Part shown: positions 1-6,917 of the stretch, piece by piece | Position numbering within the stretch: position 1 is the first letter of the stretch | How the letters are laid out: each line of letters starts with the position of its first letter | Notes under the pieces: model-generated | Databases searched by the model: none | What the model saw: only the letters and a program-made list of their open reading frames with translations | What the model was told of the DNA's origin: nothing | Source of the DNA: Clostridia bacterium | GTDB taxonomy: Bacteria > Bacillota_A > Clostridia > Oscillospirales > CAG-272 | Reading direction: 5' to 3' | NCBI GenBank assembly: GCA_017935805.1 | Contig: JAGBGV010000241.1 | Span: forward strand, 1 to 17,923 | Length of the DNA stretch: 17,923 bases | Made by a program: the position numbers and the translations under genes

Positions 1-2
1 GA

Positions 3-680
3 ATCGTCATTCTTATGCTGAATATCCCCTTGCTCATTTCGGGAGCCATAATCCTCGGCGGGAAGTTTTTTGTCGGAACGATCTGGGCAACCTTTTTCTC
101 CTCAGTCTGTATCTCTTTTTTTGAGAGAATACTGAACACTACCTTGACCGACGATATATTTTGCGCGTCTCTTCTGGGAGCTCTGTTCCTTGGAATCGGA
201 CTCGGACTCGTGTTTCGTGAAAACGCAACAACAGGCGGTACTGATATCGCTGTCAGACTCATTCAAAAGCGTCTGCCACATATGAAAAGCGGTAACATAT
301 TTCTGATCATTGATTCTGTTGTTGTCATAATGTCGGGCGTCATTCACGGAGATATTCGAACGGCAACCTACAGCGGGCTGTCTCTCGGGCTCAGCATGTT
401 TGTATTTAACTATGTTCTTTACGGCGGAATGCGCGCTAAACTTCTGATAATAATCGACGACAATGTAAGCTCGCTCCCATACAAGCTCATGCATGAGACG
501 GGGGTAACCATAATTGACGCCCGCGGTGCTTATTCCGGCGAAAAGAAAAACATCATGATATGCGCAGTTGACAAAAGAAAATATCCGCTTGTCACACGGA
601 TGATAGCAAATTCAGCCCCGGACGCAATAGTAATAACCACCCCGGCTGAAGGGTTCTCACACGGTCGGTCTATTGTGTGA
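3..680 (+). CDS. YitT family membrane protein, 5'-truncated by the window edge
   Basis: The frame is open to the left edge, so the true start lies outside the window; about 225 residues are visible and roughly 60 to 70 are probably missing. The visible part has several hydrophobic membrane segments and a glycine/threonine motif (TTGGTDIAVR, about residue 75) typical of the YitT (DUF161) membrane domain. It is followed by a soluble C-terminal domain of about 80 residues (the DUF2179 type) containing an AYSGEKKNIM stretch. The family is widespread in Firmicutes and its biochemical role is not established. It resembles the second YitT gene at 2114-2986 and is separated from it by one unrelated gene. 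It ends with TGA at 678-680. No hairpin terminator is evident before the next promoter. Confidence 0.88.
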   Translation: MVILMLNIPLLISGAIILGGKFFVGTIWATFFSSVCISFFERILNTTLTDDIFCASLLGALFLGIGLGLVFRENATTGGTDIAVRLIQKRLPHMKSGNIFLIIDSVVVIMSGVIHGDIRTATYSGLSLGLSMFVFNYVLYGGMRAKLLIIIDDNVSSLPYKLMHETGVTIIDARGAYSGEKKNIMICAVDKRKYPLVTRMIANSAPDAIVITTPAEGFSHGRSIV

Positions 681-708
681 ATCATGCACATTCTGACGCA
701 ATTTGCTC

Positions 709-737
709 TTGATTTACTTCGCGTTACATGGTATAAT
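709..737 (+). promoter_or_regulatory. Candidate sigma-A promoter for the 797 gene
   Basis: A -35-like TTGATT (709-714) is followed after 17 bases by a perfect -10 TATAAT (732-737), with TG-G just upstream of the -10. It lies about 60 bases before the ATG at 797. A 7-base inverted repeat, CTATGAT (740-746) and ATCATAG (770-776), lies in the leader and could be an operator, though it is short and may be chance. Confidence 0.6.
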
Positions 738-796
738 ATCTATGATTATGTAGTATTTTATCAAAATTCATCATAGACACCCCAGGAGGTAAGTCA

Positions 797-2041
797 ATGG
801 CGGAATACAGCAAGGAGAATCTCATATCCTCTCTTAAGGATATGCAAACCGAAATAACAGCCATTCGTTATTATAACAACAAGCTCGCTTCCCTGAAGAA
901 GGAGATCGATACATCAAGTATTGACCCGTCAGCATATGATACTTCATCTGCGAGCCGTATCATGCAAGAAAGAGATCATGCGTTGTCATCTCTGAAAAAG
1001 CCCGAGGAGAAAAAGAACATTTTTGACATCATTCTATATGCAGTCTTTGCGGTGTTCTCTGCCATTCTCATGATAATGCTTTTCCCGGGAAATCTGATTC
1101 CGCTGCCCCTCGCTGTACTGAACATAATCTTCCTCGGATACGGCGTTCTATATTCTGTATTTTTTGCCGCAATCAAGTGTTCTGTTGTCGGCAAAGTATA
1201 TGACAGTATTCCAAAGGTCGGCAGATATGTTATGCTGGCGGCTCTCGGTTTATCTGCCATTGCATATGTAATTGACGGCATCCTCCGACCCATTTTCTTT
1301 ATTGTGGTTTGCCCTATTGCTCTCGGCTTCCTCATGCTTCTCGCAAAGGATAAGGAAAACAAGAGACTCGCAGCAAGTGCACAGGTCAATGCACAAAACC
1401 GTCTCCGTGCAAAATATGACAAGCTGGTAAATGACGCTCGCCGCTCCGATGAAGCAGAAAAGGCACGCTTTGAGGCAGATCTTGAAGCTGAGCGCATCGG
1501 CAAGCAGAAAAAGCACGCGTCCGTTATTGCAGAATGTTCCAAGGCGCTCTCCAAGCACAAGGCAAAGTTCAATGAAGTAAACATTCTCCCTGCTCAAGTT
1601 CTCAAAAAAGACACATATGTTGTTGACTCACTTCTGAAGATCCTTGCAAGCGACCAGGCTGATGATCTTGATGGTGCACTCGCTATCTGGGAAAAGACTC
1701 TGCTCTCACGTGAAGAAGATTTCGCTCAAGTATATGTTTCCGCTTCTATCAGACGCCGCGACGGATGGGGACCCATAAGAAACATGATGTATGTAGATGG
1801 CGCAAAGGTAGGCACAGCCGAACAACCTCACAAGATAATCAAAGTTGTACCCGGCACCCACGCCATATCCGCCAAGGTTCAGCTTAACTATGGCGGTCAG
1901 TCACACTATCCCCAGTCCGAGCCTGTTGAGCTTACTCTCAATGCAGGAGATGTAAAATATGTAAAGTTCTTTGTCAGCGGTACTCCTACAGTTCAGTACC
2001 GTATTTGCCGTGACATGGATGAATTCTCTGCAGAGATATAA
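797..2041 (+). CDS. Hypothetical membrane protein with coiled coils and a C-terminal beta-rich domain
   Basis: I do not recognise this 414-residue protein. The start is well supported: AGGAGGT lies 7 to 8 bases before the ATG. Residues 1-70 are polar and helical, with coiled-coil character. Four hydrophobic stretches, about 75-96, 101-127, 143-161 and 163-183, look like membrane spans. Residues about 184-250 are a highly charged Lys/Glu/Ala-rich helix. The last 110 residues are beta-rich and glycine-containing (DGAKVGTAEQPHKIIKVVPG, about 335-355), a pattern reminiscent of PEGA-like surface repeats. There is no obvious catalytic motif. It has its own promoter and a terminator at 2048-2073, so it is probably monocistronic, although the next YitT gene could receive readthrough. 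Confidence 0.85.
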   Translation: MAEYSKENLISSLKDMQTEITAIRYYNNKLASLKKEIDTSSIDPSAYDTSSASRIMQERDHALSSLKKPEEKKNIFDIILYAVFAVFSAILMIMLFPGNLIPLPLAVLNIIFLGYGVLYSVFFAAIKCSVVGKVYDSIPKVGRYVMLAALGLSAIAYVIDGILRPIFFIVVCPIALGFLMLLAKDKENKRLAASAQVNAQNRLRAKYDKLVNDARRSDEAEKARFEADLEAERIGKQKKHASVIAECSKALSKHKAKFNEVNILPAQVLKKDTYVVDSLLKILASDQADDLDGALAIWEKTLLSREEDFAQVYVSASIRRRDGWGPIRNMMYVDGAKVGTAEQPHKIIKVVPGTHAISAKVQLNYGGQSHYPQSEPVELTLNAGDVKYVKFFVSGTPTVQYRICRDMDEFSAEI

Positions 2042-2047
2042 AAAAAC

Positions 2048-2076
2048 AAAACCGTAGGTCATTCCTGCGGTTTATT
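2048..2076 (+). terminator. Hairpin terminator after the 797 gene
   Basis: AAACCGTAGG (2049-2058) pairs with CCTGCGGTTT (2064-2073) around a five-base loop, with one G-T wobble, and is followed by TATTTAT. It starts a few bases after the TAA at 2039-2041. Because it ends only about 40 bases before the next gene, that gene may depend on leakage through it. Confidence 0.65.
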
Positions 2077-2113
2077 TATGGATCTGACACAACTACAATA
2101 CATGAGGTTTCAT

Positions 2114-2986
2114 ATGAATAAAAGTAAAATTGCCATCTCTTATTTTTGGGTGGCGGCAGTTGCAATACTACTTGCACTTAACTACCACATTTTCATAGTG
2201 CAAAATAACTTTGCCCCGGCCGGACTTAACGGTATTGCTACAATGGTGCAGTACAAAACAGGCTTCAGTATCAGCTATATGTCTTTGCTGATCAATATTC
2301 CGCTGTCAGTATTCGCGTATTTCCTGATTCAAAAGTCATTTGCGACAAAAACCTTGGTATTCACCTTGGTGTATTCTTTCTCATTCCTGTTTTTGCAGAA
2401 TGCAGGACTTGAATTTTTACAGTACAACGCGGACGGTCACGACACTATTTACCCTGTAATCATCAGCGGCGTGATCAGCGGTCTCGTTTACGGAATCTGC
2501 TTTAAGAACAGCGCATCAACCGGCGGCACGGACGTTGTTGCACGGTATATCAACAAGGTCAATCCCGACACCAACTTCTTTATTGTTACCTTTGCTCTTA
2601 ATACTGTAGTTGCCGTTGCTTCCCTGTTCGTTTATTCCGAAAACTCTGTTGACTACAAGCCTGTTGCTCTCTGTATAACATACTGTTTTATCTCCACATT
2701 TGTAGGAAACTATATCATCAAGGGTACAAAAACCGCTTACAAATTCACTGTTGTTACCACTCAACCCGATGAGATTTCTGAAGAGATATCTTCGCTTCTC
2801 AAACACAGCTCAACCAAGATCAGCGCAACCGGCACTTACACCGGAGCCGAAAAATGGGTGCTCATCTGCGTAGTAAACCGCCATCAGCTCACGGATTTTC
2901 AGAACATTATTGCCAAATATAACGGCACCTTTGCTTTCTACGAGCTGATAAACGAGACATACGGTAATTTCGTTCACGTTAAATAA
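2114..2986 (+). CDS. YitT family membrane protein
   Basis: This 290-residue protein has five to six predicted membrane spans in the first 200 residues and the family motif STGGTDVVARY. The soluble C-terminal DUF2179-type domain contains GTYTGAEKWVLICVV, parallel to the stretch in the YitT gene at the left edge. Length fits the family (about 280-290). The frame could open earlier, at ATG 2078 or 2102, but only the ATG at 2114 has a Shine-Dalgarno site (GAGG, 2104-2107) at proper spacing, and 2078 falls in the tail of the preceding terminator; 2114 is therefore preferred. The molecular role of YitT proteins is unknown. Its 3' end overlaps the convergent spoVAC by 8 bases. Confidence 0.9.
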   Translation: MNKSKIAISYFWVAAVAILLALNYHIFIVQNNFAPAGLNGIATMVQYKTGFSISYMSLLINIPLSVFAYFLIQKSFATKTLVFTLVYSFSFLFLQNAGLEFLQYNADGHDTIYPVIISGVISGLVYGICFKNSASTGGTDVVARYINKVNPDTNFFIVTFALNTVVAVASLFVYSENSVDYKPVALCITYCFISTFVGNYIIKGTKTAYKFTVVTTQPDEISEEISSLLKHSSTKISATGTYTGAEKWVLICVVNRHQLTDFQNIIAKYNGTFAFYELINETYGNFVHVK

Positions 2987-3425
2987 AGTGAAGCGCTCCA
3001 AGTGCCCAGTAAATTACACCGTACACTACCCCCGCCGATATTCCGTAAAGGATCACAGGACCGGCAATCGTAAATATCTTCGCACCAACACCGAGGATGA
3101 AACCCTCCGTTTTATTGTCTATTGCCGCGGCCGTTACAGCATTTGCAAATCCTGTTATGGGCACAAGAGTTCCGCCTCCTGCACGCTTGGCAATGTTATC
3201 AAATATGCCGAGCCCTGTCAACAGTGCAGTGACAAACACAAGTGTCACCGAGGTGAGAGTTCCCGCATTCTGAAGCGACATCCCAAGGGATTCATAAAGC
3301 TTTCGCAAGGCTTCTCCTCCTGTACATATCATTCCCCCTATCACAAATGCTCTCGTGCAGTCAAGAAGTAATGGAGATTTCTTCGCTCTGCCCTGCACAT
3401 ATCTTTCGTATGTTTTTCCGTTCAT
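2979..3425 (-). CDS. spoVAC: Stage V sporulation protein AC (SpoVAC family)
   Basis: In Bacillus and Clostridia, SpoVA membrane proteins form the channel that moves Ca-dipicolinate into the developing spore and releases it at germination. This 148-residue product has the family's length and pattern: a short basic N-terminus, then hydrophobic segments with GGMICTGGEAL near the first span, LLTGLGIFD, and the diagnostic VPITGFANAVTAAAID followed by KTEGFILGVGAKIF and a final hydrophobic span. The longer N-terminus and the TGFAN...EG block favour SpoVAC over the shorter SpoVAE/EB. The start is supported by CGGAG, 6 bases upstream. Unusually, neither spoVAD nor spoVAE is adjacent: the downstream neighbour is a convergent YitT gene and the upstream neighbour is divergent. 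I saw no clear sigma-G promoter. Confidence 0.87.
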   Translation of the reverse strand: MNGKTYERYVQGRAKKSPLLLDCTRAFVIGGMICTGGEALRKLYESLGMSLQNAGTLTSVTLVFVTALLTGLGIFDNIAKRAGGGTLVPITGFANAVTAAAIDNKTEGFILGVGAKIFTIAGPVILYGISAGVVYGVIYWALGALHFI

Positions 3426-3465
3426 ATGCTTCTCCGTTTATTTGTAACTTGCAGATTTAGTTTTC

Positions 3466-3490
3466 CAAGTTATTTGCAAATTATAACTTG
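3466..3490. promoter_or_regulatory. Palindromic operator-like site between spoVAC and the 3610 gene
   Basis: CAAGTTAT (3466-3473) and ATAACTTG (3483-3490) form a perfect 8-base inverted repeat with a 9-base spacer that itself contains the palindrome TTGCAA. A third half-site, TAACTTG, lies at 3445-3451. On the minus strand the right arm overlaps a TATAAT (3480-3485) that could be the -10 of a spoVAC promoter, though no matching -35 is seen. The symmetry suggests a dimeric regulator site; no regulator gene is nearby. Confidence 0.4.
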
Positions 3491-3542
3491 AAAAATTAAA
3501 AACCGCTAAATCGTTTGTTTACAATTTTAATGGTAAATTAAT

Positions 3543-3571
3543 TTGACATATCATAGATTCCATTGTATAAT
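3543..3571 (+). promoter_or_regulatory. Consensus sigma-A promoter for the 3610 gene
   Basis: TTGACA (3543-3548), a 17-base spacer and TATAAT (3566-3571) match the vegetative consensus exactly at both hexamers. The start codon follows 39 bases downstream. This predicts strong constitutive expression of the small zinc-ribbon protein. Confidence 0.85.
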
Positions 3572-3609
3572 CATATTGTAAACCAAATAAATTGAAAGGA
3601 CCTATTACT

Positions 3610-4080
3610 ATGGCTTTTATTGACGAACTGAAGAAAAATGCAGTAGACTTTGCAGACAAAGCAAAGAAGAAGACAAACGAGATCACGGGTATCACAAAGA
3701 TCAATATTGCGATCAGATCCAACGAGAGCAAGCTGGCTGCTGTTTATGAAGAGATCGGCAGACTTTTCTACAAGGCTGAACGCGAAGGCGCTGACTACAC
3801 AGAGGACATCGCTACCTGCATCATGAAGGCTGACAAGTACAACAGCGACATTGAGCTCGGTAAGCGTGAACTCGCAAAGCTCCGAAAGGTTAAGACCTGT
3901 GGCGGCTGCGGCAATGAGATCGACCGTACATTCGCTTTCTGCAACTTCTGCGGCGAAAAGCAGGAAATGCCCGAATCCGAAATCGTTGAAGAAACTGAAG
4001 ACGAGATCGTTGAGATCGCAATCGAAGATCCCGCTGATGAAGTTGAGATCACAGTTGAGGAGCCCTCTGACGAGGAATAA
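3610..4080 (+). CDS. Zinc-ribbon protein with helical N-terminus and acidic tail
   Basis: The 156-residue product begins at ATG 3610, preceded by AAAGGA with a 9-base gap; an upstream in-frame TTG at 3592 lacks such support. Residues 1-92 are helical and charged, with coiled-coil character (KKNAVDFADKAKKKTNEI). They are followed by a zinc ribbon with two CxxC pairs (C97/C100 and C111/C114; CGGCGNEI...CNFCG). Residues 121-156 are almost all Glu, Asp, Val and Ile, a strongly acidic tail. Small proteins with a helical N-terminus and a ribbon are common in Clostridia, but no function is established. It is soluble and presumably cytoplasmic. The perfect promoter and strong terminator indicate a highly expressed single-gene unit. 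Confidence 0.88.
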   Translation: MAFIDELKKNAVDFADKAKKKTNEITGITKINIAIRSNESKLAAVYEEIGRLFYKAEREGADYTEDIATCIMKADKYNSDIELGKRELAKLRKVKTCGGCGNEIDRTFAFCNFCGEKQEMPESEIVEETEDEIVEIAIEDPADEVEITVEEPSDEE

Positions 4081-4095
4081 TCAAACATCACAAGT

Positions 4096-4129
4096 ACAGC
4101 CGATCATTAAGGTCGGCTGTGTTTTTTTT
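4096..4129 (+). terminator. Intrinsic terminator of the 3610 gene
   Basis: ACAGCCGA (4096-4103) pairs perfectly with TCGGCTGT (4113-4120) and is followed by G and eight T residues (4122-4129), a textbook Rho-independent terminator 15 bases after the TAA. Confidence 0.93.
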
Positions 4130-4131
4130 GC

Positions 4132-4160
4132 TTGACTTATTCTCTTAAGGGTGATATCAT
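4132..4160 (+). promoter_or_regulatory. Candidate sigma-A promoter for the peptidase S51 gene
   Basis: TTGACT (4132-4137), a 17-base spacer and TATCAT (4155-4160) lie directly after the preceding terminator and 29 bases before the ATG at 4189. The in-frame TTG at 4132 coincides with the -35 box, so it is not a credible start codon. Confidence 0.65.
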
Positions 4161-4188
4161 TAATATAACGACAAATCAGGAGCAAACT

Positions 4189-4845
4189 ATGGTAAACATT
4201 CTTTTTGACTGTCCCAATATTGACGATTTTTATGACGATCTGAAGGAGTACTTCTCACCCACAGACAAAGTCGCAGTTGTAGCGTTCTCGTTCTACGACG
4301 ACTATGTTACTGACGCTGAAATGTGGGAAAAGGTTTACGGTCGCGGTGTAGGCAACTGCTATTTCGAGACGGTTGACTCATTTAAGCCTTTCGGTATCCC
4401 CGAGGAAAACTTCACGTTCATCAACTACTTCAAAGATACAAAAGAATCCGCCAAAGAGATAATTAAAAATGCCGACGTGATCTACTTCACAGGCGGACTT
4501 CCCGACAGAATGATGGACAGAATTGAGGAGTTTGAGCTTGTCGATGTGCTAATGGAGCACAAAGGTGTAATCATAGGTTACAGCGCAGGTGCAGTTATTC
4601 AGATGAAAGAATATCACCTTTCCCCCGATGACGATTATCCCGAGTTCGGATATTATCACGGACTACCATATCTCGACGGATTCTACCTTGAAGTACATTA
4701 TGAGCACAAGCCCTGGCAGGATGAGTCTATACGCCGTGTACCAGTTGAGAGAGGTAAACCCTTATACGTCCTTCACACAAGAGGTGGCGGAATTGTTGTT
4801 GACAACGGAAAAATCAAGGTTATCGGCAAGGTTGACATACATTAA
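4189..4845 (+). CDS. Peptidase S51 family protein (dipeptidase E-like)
   Basis: S51 peptidases are cytoplasmic serine hydrolases; PepE cleaves N-terminal Asp-X dipeptides and cyanophycinase belongs to the same fold. This 218-residue protein fits the family length. It carries the nucleophile elbow GYSAGAVI with Ser132 in the catalytic position. An upstream TGG(L) loop follows a beta strand (VIYFTGGLPDR, residues 97-107), and a downstream Asp cluster (147-149) and His170 in GFYLEVHYEH are plausible triad partners. The start at 4189 has AGGAG six bases upstream. Substrate cannot be read from the sequence, as many Clostridial members are uncharacterised. It stands alone between its own promoter and a terminator. 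Confidence 0.87.
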   Translation: MVNILFDCPNIDDFYDDLKEYFSPTDKVAVVAFSFYDDYVTDAEMWEKVYGRGVGNCYFETVDSFKPFGIPEENFTFINYFKDTKESAKEIIKNADVIYFTGGLPDRMMDRIEEFELVDVLMEHKGVIIGYSAGAVIQMKEYHLSPDDDYPEFGYYHGLPYLDGFYLEVHYEHKPWQDESIRRVPVERGKPLYVLHTRGGGIVVDNGKIKVIGKVDIH

Positions 4846-4856
4846 TAGAATAATAA

Positions 4857-4896
4857 AACAGAGCCCCGCACAGTTGTGTAGAGCTCTGTTATTTTT
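4857..4896. terminator. Bidirectional intrinsic terminator between the S51 gene and msmX
   Basis: AACAGAGC (4857-4864) pairs with GCTCTGTT (4883-4890). On the plus strand it is followed by ATTTTTGTT, and on the minus strand by a TTTATTATT run, so it can end both the S51 transcript and the converging msmX transcript. The 18-base loop contains a smaller CACA/TGTG repeat. Confidence 0.82.
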
Positions 4897-4904
4897 GTTA
4901 TGAA

Positions 4905-6029
4905 TTAAACGAGAAGATTCTTTTCAGTTTCGGGATCGAAGAAGTGCATTACCTTGCCTTCGAATGTAACATAAATTGTTGCACCGTAAACCAGGCCCTT
5001 GCGCTGTTCATCATCGAGAGAAACTGTAGGAATACGAACGATGAGCTTATCGCCGTTTTCTTCAACTACGTGGAGGTGAAGCTCGCTACCCATCATTTCG
5101 TTAACAACGATCTTGCAAGGAATAGCTGCGGGGTTATCCTTATCTGCAAGGATGAAGTGCTCAGGACGAACGCCAAGAATGATCTCCTTGGAACCTGCCT
5201 GCTTTTTAGCAAGCATTTCAGCCTTCTTGCCTGTTACCTCGATCTTAGCACCGTAAGGTGTTACATAGTACTTGCCGTCCTCGAGTACGAGATTTGTCTT
5301 GAATGTATTCATCTTAGGTGCGCCGATAAATTCAGCAACAAAGAGGTTGTCAGGCATGTCGAATACCTCAGTAGGTGTGCCGACCTGCATGATGAAGCCG
5401 TCCTTCATGATTACGATACGGTCACCGAGAGTCATAGCCTCTGTCTGGTCATGTGTAACGTAAATGAAGGTTGTGTCGATCTTCTGACGGAGCAGGATGA
5501 TCTCAGCTCTCATCTGGTTACGGAGCTTTGCGTCAAGGTTGGAGAGCGGTTCGTCCATGAGGAACACCTTACTGTCTCTAACCATCGCACGTCCGATAGC
5601 AACTCTCTGTCTCTGACCGCCGGAGAGAGCGCGGGGCTTTCTTGTAAGATACTCAGTAATACCGAGAATCTCAGCAGCCTTTGTTACCTTTTCATATACT
5701 TCATCCTGAGGAACCTTCTTGAGACGGAGGCTGAATGCCATGTTCTCAAATACTGTAAGGTGGGGATAAAGCGCGTAGTTCTGGAATACCATCGCGATAT
5801 CACGGTCACGAGGCTGAAGGTCATTTACAACAACGCCGTCGATCTCAATTGTACCTTCGGAAATATCCTCGAGACCTGCGATCATACGAAGTGTAGTAGA
5901 TTTACCGCATCCGGAGGGACCTACGAATACAATAAATTCTTTGTCGGCAATGTCAAGGTTGAAGTCCTGAACTGCAACTGTGTCCTTGCCGTATATCTTT
6001 TTAACATTAGTTAATTTAACACTAGCCAT
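4905..6029 (-). CDS. msmX: Sugar ABC transporter ATPase, MsmX/UgpC (MalK) family
   Basis: This 374-residue ATPase energises binding-protein-dependent oligosaccharide import. All key elements are visible: Walker A GPSGCGKST (37-45), Q-loop Gln83, signature LSGGQ (135-139), Walker B VFLMDE (155-160) and switch His193. A C-terminal TOBE/OB-type regulatory domain follows (about 235-374, including GVRPEHF). Length equals that of MsmX and MalK. AGGAG lies 6 bases before the ATG. It is the last gene of the transporter operon, 12 bases after malG, and ends at the bidirectional terminator. MsmX-type ATPases often serve several permeases, including galactan and maltodextrin systems in Bacillus, so its presence does not decide the substrate. 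Confidence 0.95.
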   Translation of the reverse strand: MASVKLTNVKKIYGKDTVAVQDFNLDIADKEFIVFVGPSGCGKSTTLRMIAGLEDISEGTIEIDGVVVNDLQPRDRDIAMVFQNYALYPHLTVFENMAFSLRLKKVPQDEVYEKVTKAAEILGITEYLTRKPRALSGGQRQRVAIGRAMVRDSKVFLMDEPLSNLDAKLRNQMRAEIILLRQKIDTTFIYVTHDQTEAMTLGDRIVIMKDGFIMQVGTPTEVFDMPDNLFVAEFIGAPKMNTFKTNLVLEDGKYYVTPYGAKIEVTGKKAEMLAKKQAGSKEIILGVRPEHFILADKDNPAAIPCKIVVNEMMGSELHLHVVEENGDKLIVRIPTVSLDDEQRKGLVYGATIYVTFEGKVMHFFDPETEKNLLV

Positions 6030-6041
6030 ATTATTCTCCTA

Positions 6042-6917
6042 TTATCCTTTCACTGCTCCGCCTGTTACGCCTTCAACATAGTACTTCTGAAGTGCAAGGA
6101 AGACTGCTACAACAGGGATCGCTACTACAACGCCCGCGGCGCAGAACATGGTATAATTCGTATTTACCATGGTTTTGGAAAGCCATTCGTACATACCGAC
6201 CGCAACGCTCATACCTTGGCTGTTTTCATGAATAAGATAACTTGCAAGCATGAAGTCGCCCCAAGGTGCCATAAAGCCCATGAGTACTGTATAGATAACG
6301 ATAGGCTTGGAAAGAGGCATGATTACCTTATAGAATACCTGCCAACGTGTGGCGCCGTCTACTCGCGCAGTTTCGTCAAGGCTCTTGGGAATAGTATCGA
6401 AGAAGCCCTTGGATACGTAGTATCCCATACCGCTGCTCGCGCAGTAAACGATGATAAGTCCGAGAGGTGCCATCTCCATGGTAAGTCCGAAGTCGGAGAA
6501 TACCTTGTAGATGAGGATCATGGTAAGGAATCCGGGGAACATTCCAAGGATCAGCATAAGGTTCATAAGTCCCTTTCTGCCCTTGAATCTGAGTCTGGAG
6601 AGCACATAGCTCATTGAAAGAACGAAGAATGTCTGAAGCACTGCAGTTGCAACGCCCATAATTGCTGTGTTCTTGAACCAGTTAAAGAAGTCAGTTTCCT
6701 TGAAAAGTCTGATATAGTTGTCAAATCCGAATTCACCGGGAATGAACCTACCGTCCATACCGCGTACATCGACCTTGAAGGACTCAAGTACAATACCGAC
6801 AAATGGGAAAAGCCATATGATGGTTATTAGTATCAGTAAGATATAAATAACAGTGTTACCGAGTCTGCGGCTTGTTGAAGCGTTAAGACTCTTCTTATTC
6901 AGCTTATTGTTTTTCAT
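6042..6917 (-). CDS. malG: Oligosaccharide ABC transporter permease, MalG/GanQ type
   Basis: The 291-residue inner permease has a short basic N-terminus, six predicted membrane spans and the EAA loop that contacts the ATPase (DETARVDGATRWQ...MPLSKP, about 181-205). The C-terminal ending GVTGGAVKG matches the MalG pattern. Its start ATG shares one base with the stop of the upstream malF (TAATG), and the AGGAGG ribosome site lies inside the end of malF, indicating translational coupling and equal subunit production. It forms a heterodimer with the malF product. MalG (maltodextrin) and GanQ (galacto-oligosaccharide) proteins are close relatives, so the substrate is not fixed by this gene. Confidence 0.93.
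   Translation of the reverse strand: MKNNKLNKKSLNASTSRRLGNTVIYILLILITIIWLFPFVGIVLESFKVDVRGMDGRFIPGEFGFDNYIRLFKETDFFNWFKNTAIMGVATAVLQTFFVLSMSYVLSRLRFKGRKGLMNLMLILGMFPGFLTMILIYKVFSDFGLTMEMAPLGLIIVYCASSGMGYYVSKGFFDTIPKSLDETARVDGATRWQVFYKVIMPLSKPIVIYTVLMGFMAPWGDFMLASYLIHENSQGMSVAVGMYEWLSKTMVNTNYTMFCAAGVVVAIPVVAVFLALQKYYVEGVTGGAVKG

Noticed and set aside
740..776. CTATGAT/ATCATAG repeat as an operator
   Set aside because: The arms are only 7 bases in AT-rich DNA with a 23-base spacer, which is easily expected by chance.
2078..2113. Earlier start codons for the second YitT gene
   Set aside because: ATG at 2078 lies in the tail of a terminator without a ribosome site; only the ATG at 2114 has GAGG at proper spacing.
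4944..6014. A 356-codon open frame opposite msmX
   Set aside because: It is the antisense of an unmistakable ABC ATPase and has no family features of its own.
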